Source: Candidatus Methanoplasma sp.
GTDB lineage: Archaea > Thermoplasmatota > Thermoplasmata > Methanomassiliicoccales > Methanomethylophilaceae
Assembly (NCBI GenBank): GCA_031256955.1
Contig: JAIRPP010000008.1
Location: 62,001-126,000, forward strand
Direction of reading: 5' to 3'
DNA length: 64,000 nt
Below are positions 8,938 to 16,673 of this stretch, piece after piece. Each line of letters opens with the position of its first letter. Position 1 is the stretch's first letter. The notes beneath the pieces were generated by a model. It was not told the DNA's origin, searched no databases, and worked only from the letters and a program-made list of their open reading frames with translations. A program made the translations under genes and the position numbers.

Positions 8938-9804
8938 TTGAGTTGCGAGAACGTGATAGAGATAAAGGGGCTCGTTAAGAGGTATGGGAGCAAGACGGTC
9001 GTCAACGGGCTGACCATGAGCGTGCGCGAGGGGGAGATCTTCGGCTTCCTGGGGCCCAACGGCGCCGGGAAGACGACGACGCTCAGGGTCCTGACCACCC
9101 TCACGGACTTCTCCGAGGGGACCGTGTCCGTGGGGGGGCACGACGTGGCCAGGGAGCCCAAGGAGGCCAAGGCGATCATCGGGCTGATACAGCAGCAGAT
9201 CAGCCTGGACAAGGACCTGACCGTCAGGGAGAACATGATGCAGCACGCGATAATGCACGGCATCCCCGCCGCCGAGCGCAGGGAGAGGATCGAGAGGCTC
9301 TCCAAGTTCATAGGGCTGGGGGAGTACATGGGCTCCATGATCAACTCCCTCTCCGGCGGGTGGAAGAAGCGCGTCGCGATAGTGTGCGCGCTGGTGCACG
9401 AGCCCAAGATCCTGTTCCTGGACGAGCCCACCGTGGGCCTGGACATACAGACCAGGCGCCTCATATGGGACCTGATCCGCAAGCTGAACCGCGGCGGGAC
9501 CACCGTGTTCCTGACCTCCCACTACATAGAGGAGGTGGAGGCGCTGTGCGAGACCGTCGGCATAATAGACAAGGGCAACCTCATAGCCTTCGGGACCCCG
9601 CGGGAGCTGAGGGAGAGGGTGGGGTCGTCCACGGTGGAGTACCCGGGGGAGGACCACAAGACGGTGTACAGGCACTTCTCGTCCAGGGAGGAGGCCAACC
9701 GCTTCGCGTCCGAGACCCGCGGGGCCGCTGTGACGATAAGGGACACCAGCCTGGAGGACTGCTTCGTGGCGCTCACCGGGAAGACCGTGGAGGGGGGGGC
9801 GTGA
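8938..9804 (+). CDS. ABC-2 type transporter, ATP-binding protein (DrrA-like)
   Basis: A 288-residue ATPase of the DrrA/CcmA class that would drive an exporter with the next gene. Walker A is GPNGAGKTT (residues 39-47), the signature is SLSGGWKKR and Walker B is ILFLDEPTVGLD. The C-terminal 70 residues form the extension seen in DrrA-type proteins. The start codon appears to be TTG at 8938, giving MSCENVIEIKGLVKRYG with the ATPase domain beginning at residue 6. Its stop overlaps the permease start (GTGA). The substrate cannot be read from sequence. It is not of the BtuD/FecE importer type, so it probably does not serve the FecCD permeases next door. Confidence 0.9.
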   Translation: MSCENVIEIKGLVKRYGSKTVVNGLTMSVREGEIFGFLGPNGAGKTTTLRVLTTLTDFSEGTVSVGGHDVAREPKEAKAIIGLIQQQISLDKDLTVRENMMQHAIMHGIPAAERRERIERLSKFIGLGEYMGSMINSLSGGWKKRVAIVCALVHEPKILFLDEPTVGLDIQTRRLIWDLIRKLNRGGTTVFLTSHYIEEVEALCETVGIIDKGNLIAFGTPRELRERVGSSTVEYPGEDHKTVYRHFSSREEANRFASETRGAAVTIRDTSLEDCFVALTGKTVEGGA

Positions 9805-10547
9805 GCCTGCTCAGAGAGACCTACGCCGTGGCGTGGGCGGATCTCCGCTTCATGAGGCACCACCTCCCGGACATAGCCGTGTCCACCCTCATGAGCCCCC
9901 TGCTGTACGTGCTCGTCTTCGGGTACGGGCTGGCGTCGTACATGACGGGGGACGGGACCCCGTACCTGGCCATAGTCATACCGGGCATAGCGGCCATGAC
10001 CACCCTGTCGTCGTCGTTCTCGTCCACCGCGGCCAGGCTGCAGGTCCAGAGGCTGTTCTACAGCTGCTTCGACGAGATGATGCTCTGCCCCATAAGCACG
10101 CCCGCGATGGTGCTCGGCAAGGCGGTAATGGGGGTGATCAGGGGCATGCTGGGGAGCATGGCCATACTCTGCATAGGGCTAGCCCTGTCCCCCGGGCTGA
10201 TCCTGTCGCCGCTGCTGGTGGCATGCATGCTGCTGTCGTGCCTGACGTTCTCGTTCCTGGGGATAGCGACCGCCCTGATCTCCAAGAGCCACCAGGGCAT
10301 GACCACCATCAACAACCTCGTGATACTGCCCATGACGTTCCTTTGCGGGACGTTCTTCTCCGTGTCCTCCATGGCCCCGGCGATAAAGGCGGCGCTCTTC
10401 GTCTTCCCGCTGTCGCACTCGACGGAGGCGGCCAGGGCGGCGGCGCTGGGGTGGGAGTTCCCATGGCTCTCCCTCCTGGCGCTGTGCGCGTTCTGCGCGG
10501 CGTTCTTCATCCTGGACGTGCACCTGGTCAGGTCGAAGAAGTCCTGA
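9801..10547 (+). CDS. ABC-2 type transporter, permease (DrrB-like)
   Basis: A 248-residue membrane protein with about six predicted transmembrane segments and the ABC2_membrane pattern (YLAIVIPGIAAM early; LCGTFFSVSSMAP before the penultimate segment). The start is GTG at 9801, overlapping the ATPase stop as GTGA, so the two are translationally coupled. It ends 20 bp before the convergent FecCD permease gene. Together with the ATPase it should form a homodimeric exporter of a small hydrophobic or lipid-like compound; position next to cobalamin genes is the only hint about substrate and is weak. Confidence 0.88.
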   Translation: MSLLRETYAVAWADLRFMRHHLPDIAVSTLMSPLLYVLVFGYGLASYMTGDGTPYLAIVIPGIAAMTTLSSSFSSTAARLQVQRLFYSCFDEMMLCPISTPAMVLGKAVMGVIRGMLGSMAILCIGLALSPGLILSPLLVACMLLSCLTFSFLGIATALISKSHQGMTTINNLVILPMTFLCGTFFSVSSMAPAIKAALFVFPLSHSTEAARAAALGWEFPWLSLLALCAFCAAFFILDVHLVRSKKS

Positions 10548-10567
10548 CCGCCGGGCGGCCCCGGCGG

Positions 10568-11632
10568 TCACCAAACCCCTTTCTTCTGCCTTATCAGGAA
10601 ATACAGGAACAGCGGGCCGCCGATCAGCGCGGTCACCACGCCGACCGGGAGCCCCGTGGTCCCGGCGTTCCTGGCTATGCAGTCCGCCGCCAGGAGCAGG
10701 AGCGCGCCGACGGCGGCGGAGCACGGGATCAGGCGCCTCGCGTCCGACCCCACGAGGATGCGGGACACATGAGGGGCCACGAGCCCCACGAAGCCGATGG
10801 TCCCGGAGAAGCAGACCGCCGCCGCGACCGACACGGACACGAACGCGAGGCAGATCATCCTCAGGCGGACCGGCCTCACGCCGAGGCTGGACGACAGCTT
10901 GTCGCCCGAGGACAGCACGTTGATGCTCTTGGACAGGTACGCCATGGCCGCGGATATCGCCATCAGCGCGGCGGCCAGTGGCGCCACGTCCCCCCATCCC
11001 ACCTTTCCGATGGAGCCGACCCCCCAGACGTAGACCTCCTCCAGGGCCCTGGGGTCCGCCGTGAACTTCATGAGCGACACGGACGCGGAGAATATGTACA
11101 TGACCCCTATGCCTATCAGGATCATCATGGTGGAGCTGGTGTTCCTGAACGCGGACAGGAACAGCATTATGGCCGCCGGGATCAGCGCGAACGCGAACGC
11201 GTTCGCCATCTGCGACGCGCCCGGGGACGCGAACGGGAGTATGGTGACCCCCATGACCACGTACAGGGCGACCCCGAACATCGCCCCGGAGGATATGCCC
11301 GTGGTGTACGGGTCCGCCAGGGGGTTCCTGAGCGCGCTCTGCATGACCGCCCCGCCTATGGCCAGGATCGCGCCGATCATTATCCCGCCCAGGGCGCGTG
11401 GCATGTTCATCTCCCAGACTATGCGGTCCTTGAGCGCCTCCTCGTACCCGCGCGGCTCGTATCCGCCCAGATGGCCGAAGAGGATCCCGTACGCCTCGGA
11501 GAGCCCCACGGGGTACTGGGAGACGGATATGGATATCGCGAACACGGCGGCCGCGGCGGCCGCTATCGCCAGCGTCAGGAGGATGCGCCTCCTGGCGGAC
11601 CTCCTGTACTCGGAGGCTTCCGGGGACCTCAG
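10568..11632 (-). CDS. FecCD/BtuC-family ABC permease, second subunit (system A)
   Basis: About 354 residues with roughly ten membrane segments; imports a metal-chelate or cobamide. Family hallmarks are ALRNPLADPYTTGISSGAMFG, FVGLVAPHVSRILVG and the C-terminal LPVGVVTALIGGPLFLYFLI. The reading frame has no ATG, GTG or TTG between the upstream stop and the first membrane segment; the most economical start is CTG at 11632, overlapping the previous stop as CTGA. That start is inferred. The gene follows another FecCD permease, so the two probably form a heterodimeric channel. No BtuD-type ATPase is in this operon, so one must be borrowed from elsewhere. Confidence 0.85.
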   Translation of the reverse strand: MRSPEASEYRRSARRRILLTLAIAAAAAAVFAISISVSQYPVGLSEAYGILFGHLGGYEPRGYEEALKDRIVWEMNMPRALGGIMIGAILAIGGAVMQSALRNPLADPYTTGISSGAMFGVALYVVMGVTILPFASPGASQMANAFAFALIPAAIMLFLSAFRNTSSTMMILIGIGVMYIFSASVSLMKFTADPRALEEVYVWGVGSIGKVGWGDVAPLAAALMAISAAMAYLSKSINVLSSGDKLSSSLGVRPVRLRMICLAFVSVSVAAAVCFSGTIGFVGLVAPHVSRILVGSDARRLIPCSAAVGALLLLAADCIARNAGTTGLPVGVVTALIGGPLFLYFLIRQKKGVW

Positions 11633-12711
11633 AACGCCCGCCCCCTCTGCCTCATTATCAGATAGAGGAACACCGGCGCGCCCATGAACGACACGACGAC
11701 CCCCGCCGGGACCGCGCCTATGTCGGAGATCGCCCTGGCCAGTATGTCGGAGGCCATCAGGAACGCCGCCCCGAAGGCGGCGGCCGCGGGTATCACGAAG
11801 CGGTTGTCCGCGTCTATGACCATGCGCACGATGTGGGGGGAGACCAGCCCTATGAACCCCAGTATCCCGGCGTATGCCACGACGGACGCGGTCATGAGGG
11901 ACAGGGCGAGGAGGCACAGGATCCTCAGGCCGGAGACGTCCAGCCCCAGGGCCCTGGCCTGGGCGTCCCCCAGCGAGAGCACGTTCAGCTTGCGGGACGC
12001 GATCGATATCGCGACGGTCCCCGCTATGGTTATCCCGGCCATCACGGGCACGCTGTCCCAGGTTATGTCGGTGAGCGATCCGATCTGCCAGCGGTACACC
12101 GCCGCGAGGGTCTCGGCGTCGGTGGTCACCAGCAGCAGGGTGGTCAGCGCGTTGAAGAGGTAGGACACCGCCACCCCCGCCAGTATGAGCGTCGCGGGGG
12201 ACGAGTTGCTCAGGGGGGAGAGGGCGGTTATCATCGCCATGGGCACGAGGGCGAACAGGAACGCGTTCATGACGAGCCCGTACTGCCCCGAGCCGCCCGC
12301 CACGGTCAGGCCCAGGACCATCCCGACCGCGACCCCGAACATCGCCCCGGAGGATATGCCGGTGGTGTACGGGTCCGCCAGGGGGTTCTTCATGACGCTC
12401 TGCATGACCGCCCCGCCCACGGCGAGGCCCGCCCCCGCCACGGCGGCGAAGACCGCCCTGGGGAGGCGGACGTTCCAGATTATGAAGTCGTCCATCCACG
12501 CGCTCGTCCCCGCCGCGGGCCTGTCGCCTATGATATGGCCCCATATGGAGGAGTAGACGTCCAGGAACTCGACGGTCCTCCCGCCGACCGACACCGAGAG
12601 CCCGACCGAGGCCGCGGCCACGGACAGGCAGGCGGCTATGAAGAGGATCTTCCTCTTGGTGTACCTCCTGTATCCGTCCTTCATGCCGTCGGCGGGCGCG
12701 GGATCGCTCAT
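11629..12711 (-). CDS. FecCD/BtuC-family ABC permease, first subunit (system A)
   Basis: A 360-residue integral membrane protein with about ten membrane segments. VMKNPLADPYTTGISSG and GFIGLVSPHIVRMV are the conserved cytoplasmic and coupling motifs of the family. It lies 52 bp downstream of the dockerin-bearing binding protein and overlaps the second permease at its stop, so the order is binding protein, permease 1, permease 2. The two permeases resemble each other but are clearly diverged, as expected for a heterodimer. Substrate is probably a cobamide, siderophore or other metal chelate; the candidate cobalamin operators upstream of the binding-protein gene favour corrinoid. Confidence 0.9.
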   Translation of the reverse strand: MSDPAPADGMKDGYRRYTKRKILFIAACLSVAAASVGLSVSVGGRTVEFLDVYSSIWGHIIGDRPAAGTSAWMDDFIIWNVRLPRAVFAAVAGAGLAVGGAVMQSVMKNPLADPYTTGISSGAMFGVAVGMVLGLTVAGGSGQYGLVMNAFLFALVPMAMITALSPLSNSSPATLILAGVAVSYLFNALTTLLLVTTDAETLAAVYRWQIGSLTDITWDSVPVMAGITIAGTVAISIASRKLNVLSLGDAQARALGLDVSGLRILCLLALSLMTASVVAYAGILGFIGLVSPHIVRMVIDADNRFVIPAAAAFGAAFLMASDILARAISDIGAVPAGVVVSFMGAPVFLYLIMRQRGRAF

Positions 12712-12763
12712 GTGGGATCAGCTTGATGAATAAAAAGGCCGGGCCGGGGCCCGGCCCATGCCC

Positions 12764-14119
12764 TCAGGGGGCTATCCCCAGGCCGTCCATCGAGACGTAG
12801 AACGCCTTGCCCTTGACCATGCTCTCGTCCCACCCGAAGAACTTCTCCGCGAAGTCTATGTGCAGGCCCTCTGCGTAGCCGCTCCCGAACTCGCCGGGAT
12901 AGAAGATCTGCGCCGCGTAGGCTATGCGGAGCATGACGGGCATGTCGCCGCATAGGACGTAGACGTTCTTGCCCTCCTGGTAGCACTTCAGGGTCTTGAA
13001 GTTGTTGATGTACCCCGTCAGCGTCGCCTTCCCGGCGGTGTCGGCGGTCCCGCCGTACCAGCTGAACCCAGCGGCGCTGGTCCTGATGCACACCACATAG
13101 TCCAGCTCGTACTTGTTGAGCCAGGTGTCGCTGGCGCCGTTGTAGTTGTCGGACGCGGACGCTGCGTTTCTGTCGGCCAGCGGGAACGTAGCCCCGGCGG
13201 CTATGAGCGCCTCGGTGTAGTCCGAGCTGGACGTGGACACGGACGTGTTGGACGAGGACGCTACGGCGGAGACCCTGTCCTTGACCTTGGACAGCTTGCC
13301 GCCCAGGTCGGTGAGGAAGTCCTCGTACCACTTCGTCAGCTCCCCGCACCTCTCCATGTAGCCCTTGCCGTCGGTGTCGAACAGGAAGGCGATCATGAGT
13401 ATGGTGGACATGTACTCGCCGCTGTCCACGGAGGCGGGCTGCACCCTGACCACGTCGACCCCCATGGCCTCCAGCTGCTTCTCCTCGTTCGCGAGGTACG
13501 AGCGGTTGTCCGCGGTTATGGCCGCGGTGACCCCTTCGCCGGTCACGAGGTTGGACACCTTGTCCACGTTTATCCTGGTGGACGAAGTCTCGAGCCTCTT
13601 CGACTCGTTGACTATGCCCTGGTACTCCGAGAACAGGACCGAATCCGGCACCACGGAGTACGACAGGCCCTTTATCTCGCTCACGATCCCGAGGTATTTG
13701 TAGATCAGGATGCTGTTCGCCGCGCCTGTGGACACGGCGGAGGTTATGGGGTAGAGGGTGTCGGCTACGACGCTCTTCCCGTCGAAGTGGTTGACGTGGT
13801 ATATGCGCACCTTGTGCGAGGAGTCCGCATCGATGATCTGCCTGACCATGTCTATGTCCGCCTGATCGACCTTCCCGTCGTAGTTGGCGTCCGCCAGGGG
13901 GTGGTCGTCGAAGGACAGGTCCCCGGCGATTATCTTCTCGATGACGGCTATGTCGCCGTCATCGATCCTGTCGTCGTTGTTCGCGTTCCCATAGACTTCC
14001 AGCTGGGCGTCTATCGTGACGCGCTCCTTGTCGCCGTTCACCAACACGGCGATTCCGATCGCGGCTACCGCGACTATGGCGACCACGGCTATGACCGCCA
14101 GCTTAGTTTTCGAGATCAT
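12764..14119 (-). CDS. BtuF/FecB-like substrate-binding protein with dockerin-like domain (system A)
   Basis: A 451-residue secreted or membrane-anchored binding protein. Residues 5-27 are a hydrophobic anchor. Residues about 43-95 hold two calcium-loop repeats of dockerin type (ANNDDRIDDGDIAVI and ANYDGKVDQADIDMV). The remainder is a TroA/BtuF-type two-lobe binding domain with a serine/threonine-rich hinge (about 295-310). It should capture the ligand for the two FecCD permeases downstream. I chose the ATG at 14119 because it follows a GGAGGT site and starts a clean signal sequence. Two candidate operators lie just upstream. A dockerin fused to a binding protein suggests docking to a cohesin-like partner, but no cohesin is visible here. 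Confidence 0.87.
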   Translation of the reverse strand: MISKTKLAVIAVVAIVAVAAIGIAVLVNGDKERVTIDAQLEVYGNANNDDRIDDGDIAVIEKIIAGDLSFDDHPLADANYDGKVDQADIDMVRQIIDADSSHKVRIYHVNHFDGKSVVADTLYPITSAVSTGAANSILIYKYLGIVSEIKGLSYSVVPDSVLFSEYQGIVNESKRLETSSTRINVDKVSNLVTGEGVTAAITADNRSYLANEEKQLEAMGVDVVRVQPASVDSGEYMSTILMIAFLFDTDGKGYMERCGELTKWYEDFLTDLGGKLSKVKDRVSAVASSSNTSVSTSSSDYTEALIAAGATFPLADRNAASASDNYNGASDTWLNKYELDYVVCIRTSAAGFSWYGGTADTAGKATLTGYINNFKTLKCYQEGKNVYVLCGDMPVMLRIAYAAQIFYPGEFGSGYAEGLHIDFAEKFFGWDESMVKGKAFYVSMDGLGIAP

Positions 14120-14153
14120 CTCATACCTCCTGTGTTCTGTCCCCCCCTTGCAA

Positions 14154-14170
14154 ATGGATGTATTATCCCA
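14154..14170. promoter_or_regulatory. Candidate cobalamin-regulon operator, binding-protein A proximal copy
   Basis: ATGGAT-N5-ATCCCA, 35 bp upstream of the leftward binding-protein start, close to where transcription should begin. It differs from the perfect palindrome at one position in each half. Confidence 0.55.
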
Positions 14171-14179
14171 CTTGGGGCT

Positions 14180-14196
14180 TCGGATGTATGCACCAA
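14180..14196. promoter_or_regulatory. Candidate cobalamin-regulon operator, binding-protein A distal copy
   Basis: TCGGAT-N5-CACCAA is a weaker copy placed 26 bp from the proximal one. On the leftward strand it directly follows an ATATAT box (about 14196-14202), so the pair would bracket the promoter of the system A operon. Confidence 0.42.
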
Positions 14197-14268
14197 TATA
14201 TGATTGTTTTGAGGCGCGCATCCAATGGTCCGCGGGCCTCGCATATCCAGTCGCGACGCCGATAATGG

Positions 14269-14285
14269 TTGGATGTATAATCCAA
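14269..14285. promoter_or_regulatory. Candidate cobalamin-regulon operator, CbiL-like half-gene copy
   Basis: TTGGAT-N5-ATCCAA is a perfect inverted repeat. Its right half runs into the TATA-like AATAAATA (14284-14291), the same arrangement as at cbiL (25800-25816). The CbiL-like gene starts 29 bp further on. Confidence 0.65.
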
Positions 14286-14314
14286 TAAATACTAGTACCG
14301 CATACCGGCGGTCG

Positions 14315-14683
14315 ATGAAAGCTAAAGGGACGCTCTACGGCATCGCCCGCCCCGGAAGGGCCGGGGTCTCTGGCGGGCATGCGGAAGAATTCATACGGGG
14401 ATCGGATGCGATAGCGTACTTCGTGGCCGTCCCGGGGGAGAGGTGCGAGGGCCTGGACGAGGTCAGGCGCGGCCTGGACCTCCGCGGCAAGAGGCTGGTG
14501 GAGCTCTTCCGCGGGGACCCCTCCCGCGACGCGGCCCATGCGCTGGCGAGGATGCTGGACGCGGGGTCCGACGTGGCCGTGATCATGCCGGACGGGTGGG
14601 ACTGGCCCGACCTGTGCGGGAGGGTCAGCCGCATGGGCTACGAGGCGGTGGTGGCGTACTGCGGCGGGCCGCGGGCCGCCTGA
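14315..14683 (+). CDS. Half-length CbiL-like protein (probable pseudoenzyme)
   Basis: A 122-residue protein that aligns over its whole length with the N-terminal half of the full CbiL in this window: LYGIARPG against LYGVSVGPG, LRGKRLVEL against LSGKRMIEL, AGSDVAVIMPDG against GGSDVAAVALGD, and MGYEAVV against RGYETRV. The C-terminal lobe is absent. The S-adenosylmethionine-binding VGPGD has become ARPGR, and the GD of the second motif is lost, so methyl transfer is unlikely. The ATG at 14315 follows a perfect operator and TATA box, and the frame is intact. That suggests a retained gene rather than a decaying one; a corrinoid- or CbiL-binding role is conceivable but unproven. It converges on cbiJET. 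Confidence 0.78.
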   Translation: MKAKGTLYGIARPGRAGVSGGHAEEFIRGSDAIAYFVAVPGERCEGLDEVRRGLDLRGKRLVELFRGDPSRDAAHALARMLDAGSDVAVIMPDGWDWPDLCGRVSRMGYEAVVAYCGGPRAA

Positions 14684-14687
14684 CCCC

Positions 14688-16673
14688 TCACCCGCGGGGG
14701 GCGATCCCGTCGCACACGGTTATGTAGACGGTGTTCTGGGCGTTCATGAAGTGGTACCTGCCCACGCGCTTGGACCTGGACACGGACACGGATATCGTCT
14801 CCTCCTCCGAGAGCCCCATCTCCCTTATGCACGAGATCGCCTCGGACAGCGTCTCCAGCGTGACCGAGTTGATGACTATCCTCGCGCGGGGGTTCTTGGA
14901 AGTCACGTCCTCCAGTATCTCCCTCATGTTCCCCGACGACCCGCCTATGAACGCGTGGGTCGGCGCGGGCAGCCCCTCCAGGGCCGCGGGGGCCTCCCCC
15001 CTCACCGCATGCACGTTGGGGGCGGAGAACCTCCTGGCGTTCTCCTCTATGAGGGACGCCGCCTCCTCCTCCCTCTCCACGGAGTACACCGCGCCCTCCG
15101 GCGCGGCGAGGGCGGCCTCCACGGAGACGGACCCCGTGCCCGCGCCCACGTCGTAGACGACCGAGTCCCTGCGCAGGCGGAGCTTGGCCACGGAGAGCGC
15201 GCGGACCTCGCTCTTGGTCATGGGCGCGTCCCCCCTCGCGAACTCGCCGTCGGGTATGCACGAGCGGGCCTCCCTCGGCGAGCCGTTCTTCACCATGGCT
15301 ATGCAGAGCCTCCCGAACTCCATGCCCGCCAGGTCGGCGGGCCGCCCGCGGGCGATCGACTCCGCCTCCCCGCCGAGGTCCTGGCCTATTATGACCTCCG
15401 CCTCCCCGAGGCCGTACTCGGACAGGGCGGAGCACAGGCGGGACGCGCCGCCCGGGCCGTCCAGGAGGGCTATGACCTTGCCGCTGGCCGCGGCCGCCCC
15501 GACCACGTTGGACTCTCTGGCGTGGGAGCTCATCAGGACGGCGTCGTCCCACGATTCCCCCGTCTTCGAGCACAGGTACGCCACGGACGACACCCCGCAC
15601 GCGACGTCGACGTCGTAGCGCGAGCGGTCTATCTTCGACAGCAGCTCCTTCGCCACGCTGAAGAAGCCCGTGTCCCCGGACGCAAGGACGGCCGCGCTCC
15701 CGATCCTCGGGTTCGCGTCCAGGTACTCCAGGATCCTGTCGACCCTGTACTCCGGGAAGGATTCCCTCCCGCCCCCGGCCGCCTCTATCATCCTGGGGGC
15801 GCCTATGAGGGCGTCCGCCCGCGCCACGGCGGCCGCCCCGTCCCTGGTGAGGGTGCCGGGCCCCACGCCTATCCCGACGACCGTCACCCTGCGGCGCGGG
15901 GCGCGCGCGGGGCGGGGCTTCCCGAACCTGTCCGCCAGCATGTCGGCCGCGTCGCCGAGGGACGCGCCGGGCGGCTTCTCCGGCCTCCCGACCAGCACCA
16001 CCGTCGCCCCGGCGCGCCTGGCCGCGTCCATCTTCTCCCTGAACCCGCCCGCGTCCCCCGAATCCTTCGTGACCAGGTACCTCGCCCCCGTCTGCACCAG
16101 CATCCCGTAGTTCAGCTCCTCGCAGAACGGCCCCTGCATCAGGAAGACGTTCCTCCCCTCGAACCCCATCTCGGCGCACGCCGCGGCCACGGACGGCGAC
16201 GACAGCACCCTCGCGAATATCCTGTCCCTGTACCCCTCGACCCTGGTGAACTCCCTGAGGTCGCGGCTGCCCGTGGCGACCAGGACGTTCCCCTCGACCC
16301 CGCGTATGAAATCGGCGGCGGCGGCCACGCTGGGGACCTCCACCACGCCGTCCGCGGCGGTCATGCCCGCCGGGCGCTCCACGCGCACGTACTCCTTCCC
16401 GAGGGCCCTGCAGGCGGCCTCGATCTTGGCGGTCATGCCCGCGGAGTAGGGATGGGTCGCGTCCACGGCCACGGAGCACCCCCCTATCACCCTGGCGAGC
16501 CCCTCCGGGCCCAGCCTCTCCGACGACACGCGGAGGGACCCGCCCGCCTCTATCAGCCCCTCCCCGAACCCGGTCGCGACGCACGCGACCGTCGGGACCC
16601 CCCACTCCCTGAGGAGCGCCGCCAGCTCGCGGCCCTCCGTCGTGCCGGCGAACAGCGCCACATGCTCATCCAT
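14688..16673 (-). CDS. cbiJET: CbiJ-CbiE-CbiT triple fusion (cobalt-precorrin-6A reductase / C5 and C15 methyltransferase-decarboxylase)
   Basis: A 661-residue three-enzyme protein. Residues about 1-250 are CbiJ (FAGTTEGRELAALL near the start, DATHPYSAGM), which reduces cobalt-precorrin-6A. Residues about 260-465 are CbiE (VVGIGVGPG, LASGDTGFFSVA), the C5 methyltransferase. Residues about 475-655 are CbiT (YDVGAGTGSVSVEAAL, FIGGSSGNM), which methylates C15 and decarboxylates. CbiE-CbiT fusion (CobL-like) is common; adding CbiJ in front joins three consecutive steps in one chain. The ATG at 16673 lies inside the end of cbiG (8-base overlap) and gives a proper CbiJ N-terminus. It is the last gene of the leftward cbiD-cbiG-cbiJET unit. 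Confidence 0.93.
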   Translation of the reverse strand: MDEHVALFAGTTEGRELAALLREWGVPTVACVATGFGEGLIEAGGSLRVSSERLGPEGLARVIGGCSVAVDATHPYSAGMTAKIEAACRALGKEYVRVERPAGMTAADGVVEVPSVAAAADFIRGVEGNVLVATGSRDLREFTRVEGYRDRIFARVLSSPSVAAACAEMGFEGRNVFLMQGPFCEELNYGMLVQTGARYLVTKDSGDAGGFREKMDAARRAGATVVLVGRPEKPPGASLGDAADMLADRFGKPRPARAPRRRVTVVGIGVGPGTLTRDGAAAVARADALIGAPRMIEAAGGGRESFPEYRVDRILEYLDANPRIGSAAVLASGDTGFFSVAKELLSKIDRSRYDVDVACGVSSVAYLCSKTGESWDDAVLMSSHARESNVVGAAAASGKVIALLDGPGGASRLCSALSEYGLGEAEVIIGQDLGGEAESIARGRPADLAGMEFGRLCIAMVKNGSPREARSCIPDGEFARGDAPMTKSEVRALSVAKLRLRRDSVVYDVGAGTGSVSVEAALAAPEGAVYSVEREEEAASLIEENARRFSAPNVHAVRGEAPAALEGLPAPTHAFIGGSSGNMREILEDVTSKNPRARIVINSVTLETLSEAISCIREMGLSEEETISVSVSRSKRVGRYHFMNAQNTVYITVCDGIAPRG

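Noticed and set aside
14209..14225. Fourth operator copy in the cbiL-like/binding-protein gap
   Set aside because: One good half-site (ATCCAA at 14220-14225) is present, but the other half matches at only three of six positions.
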